Part shown: positions 16,473 through 24,477 of the stretch, one piece after another
How positions within the stretch are numbered: the stretch's first letter is position 1
How the letters are laid out: each line of letters opens with the position of its first letter
Origin: JACKBJ01 sp964549495
GTDB lineage: Bacteria; Chloroflexota; Anaerolineae; Epilineales; Epilineaceae
Assembly: GCA_964549495.1 (NCBI GenBank)
Contig: CAZJWJ010000028.1
Location: 1-54,842 of the forward strand
Direction of reading: 5' to 3'
DNA length: 54,842 nt
Notes under the pieces: model-generated
The model's input: the letters and a program-made list of their open reading frames with translations, nothing else
What the model was told of the DNA's origin: nothing
Database searches by the model: none
Made by a program: the position numbers and the translations under genes

Positions 16473-16505
16473 AAGGCACGGTCGGCCTGGTGGCCTCCGT
16501 GCCTT
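16473..16505 (-). terminator. Rho-independent terminator of the rplU-rpmA-rpmE operon
   Basis: AAGGCACGG (16473-16481) and CCGTGCCTT (16497-16505) form a nine-pair stem. On the minus strand it is followed by CTTGTT. It lies 52 bases after the rpmE stop and separates the ribosomal genes from thyX. Confidence 0.75.
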
Positions 16506-16557
16506 CGGAAGAGCAGGTGCATCGCCGCGGATCGAACCCGGCCCGCGGCGCGGGCGA

Positions 16558-16953
16558 TCAGTCCTCGTCGCCCTTCTTGCTCTCCTTCTTCTCGTCCTGC
16601 TTCTTGGCCGACTTCTTCGGGGCCTCGATCGGCGTCAGGCCGCGGCGCTTGCGCTTGGCCTCCAGGGCCGCCTTGCGCTTGGCAGCCTTCTTGGCGGCCT
16701 TTTCCTCGCGCTGGCTGACCCCCGCCTCCAGACGGCGCATGAAGCGCTCGACCTGGCCGGCGGTGTCGATGATGCGCTGCTCGCCGGTGAAGAAGGGATG
16801 CGTGGCCGAACTGATGTCGATGGGGATGACGAAATGCTCGACGCCGTCGATCTCGCGCTTCGAGCTGGACGTCAAGGTCGACAGCGTGACGTACTCGTGA
16901 TCGCCGTCCACGAAGACGACGGGGTGCATGTCGGGGTGGATTCCGGACTTCAT
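16558..16953 (-). CDS. rpmE: 50S ribosomal protein L31, type B-like
   Basis: 131 residues from the ATG at 16953. The first 75 residues are L31: KSGIHPDMHPVVFVDGD, then DISSATHPFFTG and DTAGQVERFMRR. The zinc-binding Cys residues of type A L31 are absent, as in type B (RpmE2/YtiA-like) proteins, so it should not need zinc. An unusual Lys/Ala/Glu-rich tail (about residues 82-131) nearly doubles its size and ends KKGDED; it is probably disordered or helical and RNA-binding. It is last in an operon with L21 and L27. Confidence 0.9.
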   Translation of the reverse strand: MKSGIHPDMHPVVFVDGDHEYVTLSTLTSSSKREIDGVEHFVIPIDISSATHPFFTGEQRIIDTAGQVERFMRRLEAGVSQREEKAAKKAAKRKAALEAKRKRRGLTPIEAPKKSAKKQDEKKESKKGDED

Positions 16954-17017
16954 GGCTTCCTCGCGCGCGCCCGGCGGCTGGTTGGGACCGTCCGCGACGC
17001 GTCTCGTACTGGTTTGG

Positions 17018-17287
17018 CTACTGGCGGTTGGGATGCGTCTCGTGGACGCTGACCTGCTTCTTGCCGCCCGGGCGCGGCTCGTAGCGCACGAAGCCGTCCA
17101 TGGTGGCAAAGAGGGTGAAGTCGCGCCCCAGGCCGACGTTGTGGCCGGGGTGGATCTTGGTGCCGCATTGGCGGACGAGGATGTTGCCGGCCAAGACGGA
17201 CTCGCCATCATACTTCTTGATGCCGCGATACTGTGGATTGGAGTCGCGGTTGTTCTTGGTGCTGCCGCCACCCTTCTTGTGTGCCAT
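17018..17287 (-). CDS. rpmA: 50S ribosomal protein L27
   Basis: 89 residues, full length. The N-terminus MAHKKGGGSTKNNRDS reaches the peptidyl transferase centre in known ribosomes; no cleavable Firmicutes-type leader is present. GKKQVSVHE and the AGNILVRQCGTKIHPG core are diagnostic. It follows rplU by 26 nt. Confidence 0.98.
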   Translation of the reverse strand: MAHKKGGGSTKNNRDSNPQYRGIKKYDGESVLAGNILVRQCGTKIHPGHNVGLGRDFTLFATMDGFVRYEPRPGGKKQVSVHETHPNRQ

Positions 17288-17313
17288 GGATTCGCTCCTG
17301 GAAAGGGCCCGGA

Positions 17314-17625
17314 TCAGGCCTTGATGGCTTCGATGCGCAGCCGGGTGTAGGTCTGGCGGTGACCCGACTTGCGGCGATAGCGATTCTTGGGCTTGTACTT
17401 GAAGACGGTCAGCTTCTCGCCCTTCTCTTCGCCGAGGACGGTGGCCGAGACCGAGGCCCCGTCGATCAGCGGGGTGCCGACCTTCGGCTCGCCCTCGCCG
17501 CCGACCATCAGCACCTCGTCGAAGGTGTAGCTGGCGCCTTCTTCGGCGTCCAAGCGCTCCACCTCGATCGTGTCGCCCTCGGAGACGCGATATTGGTGAC
17601 CGCCATTGCGTACCACTGCGTACAT
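17314..17625 (-). CDS. rplU: 50S ribosomal protein L21
   Basis: 103 residues from the ATG at 17625, which has AGGAG about seven bases upstream. A longer in-frame start at 17694 would overlap the promoter and add residues foreign to the family. MYAVVRNGGHQYRV, the VLMVGGEGEPKVGTP turn and the C-terminal KYKPKNRYRRKSGHRQ 23S rRNA-binding motif are typical. First gene of the rplU-rpmA-rpmE operon. Confidence 0.97.
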   Translation of the reverse strand: MYAVVRNGGHQYRVSEGDTIEVERLDAEEGASYTFDEVLMVGGEGEPKVGTPLIDGASVSATVLGEEKGEKLTVFKYKPKNRYRRKSGHRQTYTRLRIEAIKA

Positions 17626-17658
17626 TGCGCGCTCCTGATGAGAAAATTGCAAGGGCGA

Positions 17659-17688
17659 ATGATAGAGTAGCCGCCGGCCGGCGGTCAA
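17659..17688 (-). promoter_or_regulatory. Predicted promoter of rplU-rpmA-rpmE
   Basis: Minus-strand -35 TTGACC (17683-17688), 18-nt spacer, -10 TATCAT (17659-17664). The leader is about 25 nt, too short for an autoregulatory ribosomal-protein leader. Confidence 0.65.
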
Positions 17689-17761
17689 GTGCATCGCGGA
17701 AACTCGATCTCGGCCCGCGACGGCGTCCGGACTGGGAGGAATCTCGATCCTGGCCGAGCCC

Positions 17762-18682
17762 TCAGGCCAGGCCGGCCAAGGTCCGCTCGAGACCCTCGTC
17801 CAGGCCCACCCGCGGCTCCCAGTCCAGGGCCTCGCGGGCGGCCCCGATGTCGGCCCGCATGCGCGCCACGCCGCCGGAATGCTCGGGGCTCTCGATGACC
17901 CGCGCCACGCGGCCGGTCGCCCGCTCCACGGCCCGCACCAAATCGGCGATGGAGGTCTCGACCCCGCTGCCGATGTTCAGGGTGCGGCCCGAGATGCCGC
18001 CGGCCTGCCCGGCCCGCGCCAGGGCGTCGACCACGTCATCGACGAAGACGAAGTCGCGGGTTTGCGCGCCGGCCGGAGCGCCGTGCAAGACGATGCTGCC
18101 GCCATCGCGGACCTGGCGCAGGAAGCTGGGGATGACCGGCGGGTGCGAGGGGCCGGCCACCTGGCCCGGACCGTAGGCGTTGAAGACGCGCAGGCTGACC
18201 GTCTCGAAGCGGTAGAGATCACCGACCGCCCGCAGGTAATGCTCGGCGGCCAGCTTGCTGACCGCATAGGGGTTGCGCGGATTCGGCCGGGCGCCTTCGG
18301 CGATGGGCAGCCGCTCGGGCTGGCCGTAGACCGTGCCCGAGGAAGCCAGGACCACCCGCCGCACGCCCGCGTCCCGGGCCGCGCTCAGCAGGCTGACCGT
18401 GCCGCCGGTGTTGACCGCGTTGTACTCGACCGGGAAGAGGATGGACTCCTGGACGCTGACCCGCGCCGCCAGGTGGTAGACCAGCTCGACCTCGGCCAAG
18501 AGCGACCACAGCCGCGGCATGTCGCGCACGTCGCCGCGGGTGAAGAGCACCGCCTCGTCGAGGGCGGCGCGGTCGCCGGCCGAGAGGTCGTCCAGGGCGT
18601 AGACCGCATGTCCGTAGGCGGCCAGGCGGTTGGCCAGGGCGGCGCCCAGGAAGCCGGCCCCGCCGGTGATCAGCACCTTCAT
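17762..18682 (-). CDS. NAD-dependent epimerase/dehydratase (GalE-like, extended SDR)
   Basis: 306 residues from the ATG at 18682, overlapping the stop of the preceding gene by ATGA. The Rossmann motif is TGGAGFLG near residue 7, followed by YHLAARVSVQES. The catalytic residues are in ASSGTVYG and the Y-x3-K of YAVSK. RVFNAYGPGQ and the DFVFVDDVV segment place it in the UDP-glucose 4-epimerase/dTDP-glucose dehydratase group. It probably makes or interconverts a nucleotide sugar for the glycosyltransferase in the same run; the sugar cannot be assigned. Last gene of the etfB-to-epimerase run. Confidence 0.88.
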   Translation of the reverse strand: MKVLITGGAGFLGAALANRLAAYGHAVYALDDLSAGDRAALDEAVLFTRGDVRDMPRLWSLLAEVELVYHLAARVSVQESILFPVEYNAVNTGGTVSLLSAARDAGVRRVVLASSGTVYGQPERLPIAEGARPNPRNPYAVSKLAAEHYLRAVGDLYRFETVSLRVFNAYGPGQVAGPSHPPVIPSFLRQVRDGGSIVLHGAPAGAQTRDFVFVDDVVDALARAGQAGGISGRTLNIGSGVETSIADLVRAVERATGRVARVIESPEHSGGVARMRADIGAAREALDWEPRVGLDEGLERTLAGLA

Positions 18683-19701
18683 GCGCCTCGCTCCTCCTCG
18701 CGCCTGGCTTCGATCACCCGGAGCAGGCCCGCCTCCAGCGGCAGCTCGGCGCGCCAGCCCAGCTCGCGCCCGATGCGCTCGACCGAGGGTTGGCGCCGCC
18801 GGGTGTCGGCGAAGTCCTTGCCGTAGGCTTCCTCGTAAGGGACGTGGACCAGGTCGGAGCTCGAGCCGGTGGCCGCGATCACCGCCCGGGCAAGGTCCTC
18901 GATCGAATGCTCGAAGGCACTGCCCACGTTGTAGGCCCGGCCCAGGGCTTCGGGCGCTTCGGCCGCGCGCAGCGTGGCCTCGACCGCCTCGTCGACGTAG
19001 GTGAAGCAGCGGGTCTGCCGGCCGTCGCCATGAACCGTCAGGGGCTGGCCGGCCAGGGCCTGGCTGACGAAGCGCGCGATGACGCTGCCGTAGCCCTGCG
19101 GATCCATGCGCGGCCCGTAGACATTGAAGTAGCGCACGATGCTCATCTGCAGGCCGTGGTCGGCGTAGGCAAAGCAGAGATGCTCGTCCAAGGCTTTGCT
19201 GGTCGAATAGCCCCAGCGGTGGATCCAGGTGGGGCCCAGCACCCGCGGACCGTCCTCGCGGAAGGGCAGCTCGGAGGACTGACCGTAGATCTCCGAGGTC
19301 GAGGCGAAGAGCAGCCGCGCCCCGCGGGCGTGGGCCTGCTCCACCACGATCTCGGTGCCGCGCGCGTTGGTGCGCAGGGTCCACAGCGGATCGTCCACCA
19401 CGTGCTTGACGCCCACCGCCGCCGCCAGGTGGTAGACCAAATCGACCCCGTGCATCGCGCCGGCCACCAGGGTCTCGTCCAAGACGCTACCGCGCAGCAC
19501 CTCGAGGTCGGGATTGTGGGCTTGCCGGGCCAGATTGGCCTCGCGGCCGGTCGAGAAGTCGTCGATGACCCGCACCCGGCGGCCGGCATCCAGCAGCCGA
19601 TCGACCAGATGCGAGCCGATGAAGCCCGCTCCACCGGTGACCAGCACCTTGCCCACGCCGTCGCCACGGGGCATGACGCGATCCACGCCGACTTCGTTCA
19701 T
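18679..19701 (-). CDS. NAD-dependent epimerase/decarboxylase (UXS/GalE-like SDR)
   Basis: 340 residues. The NAD-binding TGGAGFIGSHLVDRLL lies near residue 22 and the catalytic motifs are STSEIYG and the Y-x3-K of YSTSK. The stretch RYFNVYGPRMDPQGYG and the long substrate loop after PTWIHRWGY resemble UDP-glucuronate decarboxylase-like and related epimerases. It shares the fold of the next gene but is only a distant paralogue. Start and stop overlap both neighbours by four bases (ATGA), implying translational coupling with the GT4 glycosyltransferase upstream. Confidence 0.85.
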   Translation of the reverse strand: MNEVGVDRVMPRGDGVGKVLVTGGAGFIGSHLVDRLLDAGRRVRVIDDFSTGREANLARQAHNPDLEVLRGSVLDETLVAGAMHGVDLVYHLAAAVGVKHVVDDPLWTLRTNARGTEIVVEQAHARGARLLFASTSEIYGQSSELPFREDGPRVLGPTWIHRWGYSTSKALDEHLCFAYADHGLQMSIVRYFNVYGPRMDPQGYGSVIARFVSQALAGQPLTVHGDGRQTRCFTYVDEAVEATLRAAEAPEALGRAYNVGSAFEHSIEDLARAVIAATGSSSDLVHVPYEEAYGKDFADTRRRQPSVERIGRELGWRAELPLEAGLLRVIEARREEERGA

Positions 19702-20912
19702 GCGCCGACCTCCGCGTAGATGTCCATCACCCGCTGCACGAGGCGCTCGGCGCTCAGCTCCTGGCCAACCCGCTGCCGGGCGGCGGCGCCCATCGCCCGG
19801 CGGCCTTCGGGATCGGCCAGCAACTCGCGCAGGGCGCCGGCCAAGGCCGCAGGATCCTCCGGCGGCACCACCCTGCCCGTCCGGCCGTCCTGGTTGACCC
19901 AGGAGGTGCCGGTGCCCAGCTCGGTCGAGACGCAGGGCAGGCCGCTGGCCATGGCCTCCATCAGCACGATGCCGAAGGCCTCGCTGCGTGCCACCGCCGG
20001 CAGCACGAAGATGTCGCCGGCGGCATAGACCTGCGGCAGCTCATCATCCGGCACGTCGCCCAGCCATTCGATCCGGTCCTCCAATCCCAGCTCCGCCGCC
20101 CGCGCCCGCCAGGTCTCGCCCATCGGGCCCGTCCCGACCACCAGGAGCCGTGCCTCGGGCAGCCGCGTCAGGGCTTCGATGAGCACGCCCAGGCCCTTGT
20201 AGTAGCGCAGCCGGCCGACGAAGACCAGCTTGGGCCCGGGCCCGAATCGCGCCCGGGCCGACCGGCGGTCGACGCCTTCGAAGCGCGCCGGATCGATACC
20301 CAAGGGCACGATCGTGATGCGATCGCGCACCCGGCGGAGCTCGATCGAAGACTCGACATAAGGCGGGTTGGTGGGCAGGATGCGATCTGCCCGGCGCAAG
20401 AGCATGCGCAGGAAGGGTCGCCAGAGCGCGCCGAGCAGCCGCTGGCGCACCACGTCGCTGTGATAGGTCAGGACCATGGGGTGCCGGCGCCAGATCAGCC
20501 AGGCCAATTCGGCCACGGGGTAGGGGCTGTGCAGGTGGTAGACGTCGGCTTCCAGCTGGCCCAAGCGCCGGACGAGCGCCGGGCTGATCGGGGTCGAGGC
20601 CAGGGTGGCCCAGCGCCGGACGCGGATCACCCGAACGCCCGCCTCGGTCGACTCGCCTCCGGGGCCGCGCGGGCTGGTGACCAGGACGCTGACCTGGTGG
20701 CCGGCCGCCGCCTGGGCCCGGGCCAACATAGCGATGTGGTTCTCGATGCCGCCCATCACCGGCGGATAGTCCTTGTAGACGTGGAGGATGCGGAGCGGAC
20801 GTGATGGCGCGGCGGCCATCGGCAGGAGGTCATTCCGCGACCCGGCCGTCGTTTCGGCAGGCAGCCTGGCCGGTGGCCCAGGGCTGGACGCCTCGCTCAT
20901 GGGTTCGATCAT
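19698..20912 (-). CDS. Glycosyltransferase family 4
   Basis: 404 residues with a GT-B fold and no signal peptide; a cytoplasmic or peripheral retaining sugar transferase. The acceptor-side domain starts ILHVYKDYPPVMGGIENH (from about residue 42), and the donor-side domain has FVGRLRYYKG near residue 235 and the E-x7-E motif in SEAFGIVLMEAM. These are hallmarks of GT4 enzymes of lipid or polysaccharide glycosylation. The first 30 residues are low in conservation, so the true start may be further in. ATGA overlaps with pth upstream and the epimerase downstream tie it to the sugar-nucleotide genes. Confidence 0.9.
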   Translation of the reverse strand: MIEPMSEASSPGPPARLPAETTAGSRNDLLPMAAAPSRPLRILHVYKDYPPVMGGIENHIAMLARAQAAAGHQVSVLVTSPRGPGGESTEAGVRVIRVRRWATLASTPISPALVRRLGQLEADVYHLHSPYPVAELAWLIWRRHPMVLTYHSDVVRQRLLGALWRPFLRMLLRRADRILPTNPPYVESSIELRRVRDRITIVPLGIDPARFEGVDRRSARARFGPGPKLVFVGRLRYYKGLGVLIEALTRLPEARLLVVGTGPMGETWRARAAELGLEDRIEWLGDVPDDELPQVYAAGDIFVLPAVARSEAFGIVLMEAMASGLPCVSTELGTGTSWVNQDGRTGRVVPPEDPAALAGALRELLADPEGRRAMGAAARQRVGQELSAERLVQRVMDIYAEVGA

Positions 20913-21544
20913 CCCGCCCCGTCACCGCGCCGGTTGTGGCGGTTCATGGCCGCCTCGAGTCCCTCTCGCAAGACGTCCTCGATCACCCGCGCGGCGTCCT
21001 CGATCACCGCCTGCACGACTTCTTGCTCCTCGGCGTCGAAGCGCGAGAGGACGTAGTCGGCCCCGGCCCAGTCCGGCGGCGGCCGGCCGATGCCCAGGCG
21101 CAGCCGCGGGAAGTCCTCGCCGCCCAACTGTCCGGCCAGGCTGCGCATGCCCTTGTGGCCGCCGCTGCCGCCGCCGGTGCGCAGGCGCAGGCTGCCCAGC
21201 GGCAAGTCCAGGTCGTCGTAGACCACCAGCAGGCGTTCGGGCGGCAGCTTGTAGAAGCTGGCCAAGGGCACCAGCGCCCGACCCGACTCGTTCATGTACT
21301 TGAGGGTGGTCGCCAGACAGAGGCGCTGCCCGGCCCAGCGGCCGGTGCCGAAACGGGCATCGAACTTGGCTTGGTCCAGCGCGATGCCGGCCCGTTCGGC
21401 CAGATGCTCCAGGGCCATCTTGCCCAGGTTGTGTCGCGTCTCGGCGTAGCGCGGGCCCGGATTGCCCAGGCCCGCGATCATCCAATCCATGTCCTCGTCC
21501 TCATCCCGACCGCCGCGCCCCAGCAGCCGGCGCAGCCAGCTCAT
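20909..21544 (-). CDS. pth: Peptidyl-tRNA hydrolase
   Basis: 211 residues. It frees tRNA from peptidyl-tRNA dropped by the ribosome. The catalytic His38 is in AETRHNLG, with Asn28 in GLGNPGPRY, the TLKYMNESG segment and DDLDLPLG. The usual GGHNG tetrad segment reads GGHKG here, replacing a substrate-contacting Asn with Lys. A charged N-terminal extension (about 20 residues, RDEDEDMD) is not typical; translation may start at an internal Met (19 or 22). It overlaps the stop of the acidic membrane protein gene and the start of the glycosyltransferase by ATGA. Confidence 0.93.
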   Translation of the reverse strand: MSWLRRLLGRGGRDEDEDMDWMIAGLGNPGPRYAETRHNLGKMALEHLAERAGIALDQAKFDARFGTGRWAGQRLCLATTLKYMNESGRALVPLASFYKLPPERLLVVYDDLDLPLGSLRLRTGGGSGGHKGMRSLAGQLGGEDFPRLRLGIGRPPPDWAGADYVLSRFDAEEQEVVQAVIEDAARVIEDVLREGLEAAMNRHNRRGDGAG

Positions 21545-22467
21545 CGGGCGCCGCGCCGGCCGCGCAGGGCCACCGCCAGCGCCGCCAGCAGCACCACCAG
21601 CAATGTCGCGCCGAAAGCCCGGCCGGCCGAGCCGGCCATCGCGCGCAGGAAGGCCACCGGACCGTCGGGGTCCTCGACGACCTGGCCTTCCGCGGAGCCG
21701 TCCTCGCTTGCCTGCGCGTCGGAGTCGCTCGCGTCGCTCGGCTCACCCTCGTCCTCGGGCGCGACCTCCGAGCCGGCTGCGTCGTCGGTCTCGGATTCGT
21801 CGGTCTCGGATTCGTCACCCTGGGCGTCGCCGCTGGTTTGATCATCCCCGGACCCATCGTCGCCGCCTTCCTCGCCGGTGGTTTCCTCCGAGTCCGTTGC
21901 GATCTCGGAGTCCGAGCTGGCCTCCTCGGCGACGCCGGCCTCCGATTCCTGGTCGTCCTCCGAGTCCTCGCCCGCTTCCCCATCGTCGCCGGCCCGATCG
22001 CGCGGCAGGGCGGTCGGGCTGGGCGGCGGGCTGGGGCTGGCCGTGGGCTCGGGCTCGGATTCATTGGCCAGCCACAGCGGCTCGACCAGGAAGCGGCAGC
22101 GCTCGTTGGCCTCTTGGTCGACTGCGGTCAGCTTGAGGCGGTAGACGCCATCCGGCAGCGCGGCGCTGTTCCACAGGTCGAGCTGGCCGTTGCGCAGCGG
22201 CCGGTCGATGGTGCTACTGACCGCGCTCCAGGTCTCCGGCTGGGCCTGCGCGGCCCACTCCAGCTTGTAGAACTGAAAGCCCTCGATGCTGGCGCTGCCG
22301 AGGATGGGCACCTGGCCGGCCAGGATGTCGCCGGCCAAGGGCGAGCTGATGCGCACCGCCCTGCAGTCGGCCTGCGCCGAGGCCGCACCCGGCCATGCGG
22401 CCAAAACCAGCAGGGCCAGCAAGGCCAGCCGCCGGGCCAGTCTCGAGCGCGGTGCCGGCCGCTGCAC
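21541..22467 (-). CDS. Membrane-anchored protein: Ig-like domain, acidic linker, C-terminal TM
   Basis: 308 residues if the GTG at 22467, one base after the etfA stop, is used; an ATG at 22497 would overlap etfA by 29 nt. A signal sequence (hydrophobic core ALLALLVLAAWPGAASA) precedes a small beta domain (about 35-130) with SPLAGDILAGQVPILGSAS, the pattern of bacterial Ig-like modules, and a PDGVYRLKL strand. A Pro/Ser and then strongly acidic Asp/Glu/Ser linker of about 120 residues follows. One membrane helix (AFGATLLVVLLAALAVAL) and a short Arg-rich tail end the protein. This is the layout of a surface domain held above the membrane on a stalk. Its place between etfA and pth does not explain its role. 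Confidence 0.75.
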   Translation of the reverse strand: MQRPAPRSRLARRLALLALLVLAAWPGAASAQADCRAVRISSPLAGDILAGQVPILGSASIEGFQFYKLEWAAQAQPETWSAVSSTIDRPLRNGQLDLWNSAALPDGVYRLKLTAVDQEANERCRFLVEPLWLANESEPEPTASPSPPPSPTALPRDRAGDDGEAGEDSEDDQESEAGVAEEASSDSEIATDSEETTGEEGGDDGSGDDQTSGDAQGDESETDESETDDAAGSEVAPEDEGEPSDASDSDAQASEDGSAEGQVVEDPDGPVAFLRAMAGSAGRAFGATLLVVLLAALAVALRGRRGAR

Positions 22468-22468
22468 C

Positions 22469-23434
22469 TCAGGAACCCAGGTGGGCGCGCACCGCATCGG
22501 TGAGCGCCGGAACCACGTCGAAGACGTCGCCGACGATGCCGTAGTCGGCCACGCCGAAGATCGGCGCCTCGGGATCCTTGTTGATGGCCACGATGACCTG
22601 GCTGGTCTTCATGCCGGCCAGATGCTGCACCGCGCCGGAGATGCCGCAGGCGATGTAGAGCGAGGGCGAGACCGTCTTGCCGGTCTGGCCCACCTGGTCG
22701 CCGTGGGGGCGCCAGCCCGCATCGACCACCGCACGGCTGGCGCCGACGGCGGCCCGCAGCAGGTCGGCCAGCTCCTCGAGCATGGCAAAGTGCTCCGGAC
22801 CGCCCATGCCGCGGCCGCCGGAGACGATGATGTCGGCCTCGGCCACGTCGGGCCGCTCGGAGGCGGCGCTCTGGATGCCCTGGCTGGTGGCCATCGGGCT
22901 GTAGTCGCCCAACTGGGCGGACTGGACCTCGCCGGCGGCTGCCGTCTCGCTGGCCGGGAAGCTGTTGGGCCGCACCGTCAGCATGGCCGGGCTGCCGGTG
23001 ACGCGCACGCGGGCCATGGCCTTGCCGGCGTAGATCGGGCGCAGGGCGGTGACCGCGTCGCCGTCCATCGCCAGCTCGATGACGTCCGAGGCCAGGCCGA
23101 CGCCCAGGCCGGCCGCCACGCGGGGAAGCAGGTCGCGCCCGCGGAAGGTGGCCGCGCCCAGGATGGCGTCGGGCCCGTGCTCGCGGGCCAGCTCGGTCAG
23201 CGCGGCGGCCCAGCCGTCGGGCGAGTACTCGGCCAGGCGCGGATCGGCCAGGGCCAGAACCCGGTCGGCGCCATGCGCGCCGGCCTCGGCGGCCAGCTCG
23301 GCCGCATCGGCGCCCAGGATGACCAGGCAGGTCTCGGCATCGGCCGAGAGCTCGCGCGCGGCCGTGATCAATTCGTAGGAGACGCGCTTGATCTCGCCAT
23401 CGCGCGTCTCGGCAATCAGCCAGATCGTCTTCAT
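22469..23434 (-). CDS. etfA: Electron transfer flavoprotein alpha subunit
   Basis: 321 residues. Pairs with EtfB, carries FAD and passes electrons from acyl-CoA or other dehydrogenases to the quinone pool. The C-terminal FAD domain is clear: SGGRGMGG (near 205), GQTGKTVSPSLYIACGISG and HLAGMKTSQVIVAINKDPEAPIF. N-terminal domain I has the usual alpha/beta pattern. Two bases separate it from etfB. Short-chain ETF versus bifurcating FixB type cannot be decided from the motif alone; no FixCX genes are present. Confidence 0.95.
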   Translation of the reverse strand: MKTIWLIAETRDGEIKRVSYELITAARELSADAETCLVILGADAAELAAEAGAHGADRVLALADPRLAEYSPDGWAAALTELAREHGPDAILGAATFRGRDLLPRVAAGLGVGLASDVIELAMDGDAVTALRPIYAGKAMARVRVTGSPAMLTVRPNSFPASETAAAGEVQSAQLGDYSPMATSQGIQSAASERPDVAEADIIVSGGRGMGGPEHFAMLEELADLLRAAVGASRAVVDAGWRPHGDQVGQTGKTVSPSLYIACGISGAVQHLAGMKTSQVIVAINKDPEAPIFGVADYGIVGDVFDVVPALTDAVRAHLGS

Positions 23435-23436
23435 CG

Positions 23437-24222
23437 CTAGATCACCTTCGCTTCTTCGTTGAGCAGGCGGACCAATTCGGCGGCGGCCTCGGCGGGGCTG
23501 CCCTCGATGCGCTGGCCGGCGGCGCGTTCGGGCGGACGCTCGACGCTCAGGGTTTCGATGCCGGCGGCCGGCAGGTCGGCCGGATCCAGCTCCAGCTGGG
23601 CGGCGTCCCAGCGCGGGATCTGCTTGCGCTTGACGGCCATGATGCCCTTCAGGCTGGCGTAGCGAACTTCGTTGAGGCCCTTCTGGGCGGTCAGGACGGC
23701 CGGCATCGGGGCCGACATCTTCTCCTTCCCGCCCTCGACCTCGCGGGTCACCTGTAGCCGGCCATCGGTCACCTCGAGGTCGACCACGAAGGAGAGATGC
23801 GGCAGGCCCAGCTCCTGGGCCAGGTAGATCGGGACCAGGCCCTGGTCCTCGTCGACGCCCTTCCAGCCGGCCCAGATCAGGTCGGCCGGCTCGGGTAGCT
23901 TGGCCAAGGCGGCGGCCAAGACCCGCGCACGCCCCTGGGCGCCCAGGCCTTCGAAGGCCGCATCCCAGACGTGGATGGCCTCGTCGGCGCCCAGGGCCAG
24001 CATCTCCTTGAGGGCGCTGTCGACCCGCTCCGGCCCCAGGCCGATCAGGGTCACGCTGCCGCCATGCTGCTCCTCGAGTCGCAAGGCCTCCTCGACGGCG
24101 TACTCGTCGTAGGGATTGGTCACCCAGGTGACGCCCTCCAGGTCGACCTGGCCGCCGGAGACGCGGCTTTGGATGTTGGATGCCGTATCCGGCACCTGCT
24201 TGATCAGGACGACGATGTTCAC
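23437..24222 (-). CDS. etfB: Electron transfer flavoprotein beta subunit
   Basis: 261 residues from a GTG at 24222 with GAGG upstream; the open frame further upstream is unlike the family. MNIVVLIKQVPDTAS opens the AMP-binding fold; NPYDEYAVEEALRL, ALGADEAIHV and the recognition loop VTREVEGGKEKM are EtfB signatures. It is first in the run etfB-etfA-membrane protein-pth-GT4-two epimerases, where every junction is 2 nt or an overlap. Confidence 0.95.
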   Translation of the reverse strand: MNIVVLIKQVPDTASNIQSRVSGGQVDLEGVTWVTNPYDEYAVEEALRLEEQHGGSVTLIGLGPERVDSALKEMLALGADEAIHVWDAAFEGLGAQGRARVLAAALAKLPEPADLIWAGWKGVDEDQGLVPIYLAQELGLPHLSFVVDLEVTDGRLQVTREVEGGKEKMSAPMPAVLTAQKGLNEVRYASLKGIMAVKRKQIPRWDAAQLELDPADLPAAGIETLSVERPPERAAGQRIEGSPAEAAAELVRLLNEEAKVI

Positions 24223-24310
24223 GTCTAGATCCTCGCTTGCTGAAGCTCTCGTTCTCGAGGCGCAGCCGGGGCCGACGAGGCCGCTCGGGGCGCCGGATTT
24301 CCGAAGGCGG

Positions 24311-24340
24311 ACCATAGCACAGAGGGGGCCGTCGAGCCAG
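24311..24340 (-). promoter_or_regulatory. Possible promoter of the etfB run
   Basis: Minus-strand -10 TATGGT (24311-24316) and a weak -35 CTGGCT (24335-24340), 18-nt spacer, about 80 bases before the GTG. Confidence 0.35.
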
Positions 24341-24399
24341 GACGCGATCGGCAGGGCAGCGGCCCGTTCGGCCGGTTTTCGGATGCCCCGCCTTCGGGT

Positions 24400-24428
24400 T
24401 TGGCCATCCCCATTCTTAACGTTATAGT
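24400..24428 (+). promoter_or_regulatory. Predicted promoter of tyrosine recombinase gene
   Basis: -35 TTGGCC (24400-24405), 17-nt spacer, -10 TATAGT (24423-24428). The leader to the GTG at 24478 is about 42 nt. Confidence 0.5.
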
Positions 24429-24477
24429 CAAGCTGCGGTGGCGATCGCGCCGCCGATCGAGAAGGTACAGGTGCTCC

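Noticed and set aside
16520..16560. tRNA T-arm-like sequence (GGGTTCGATCC) on the minus strand after rpmE
   Set aside because: The T-stem does not pair fully and the rest of a tRNA would have to lie inside the rpmE coding region; no acceptor or anticodon stem is found.
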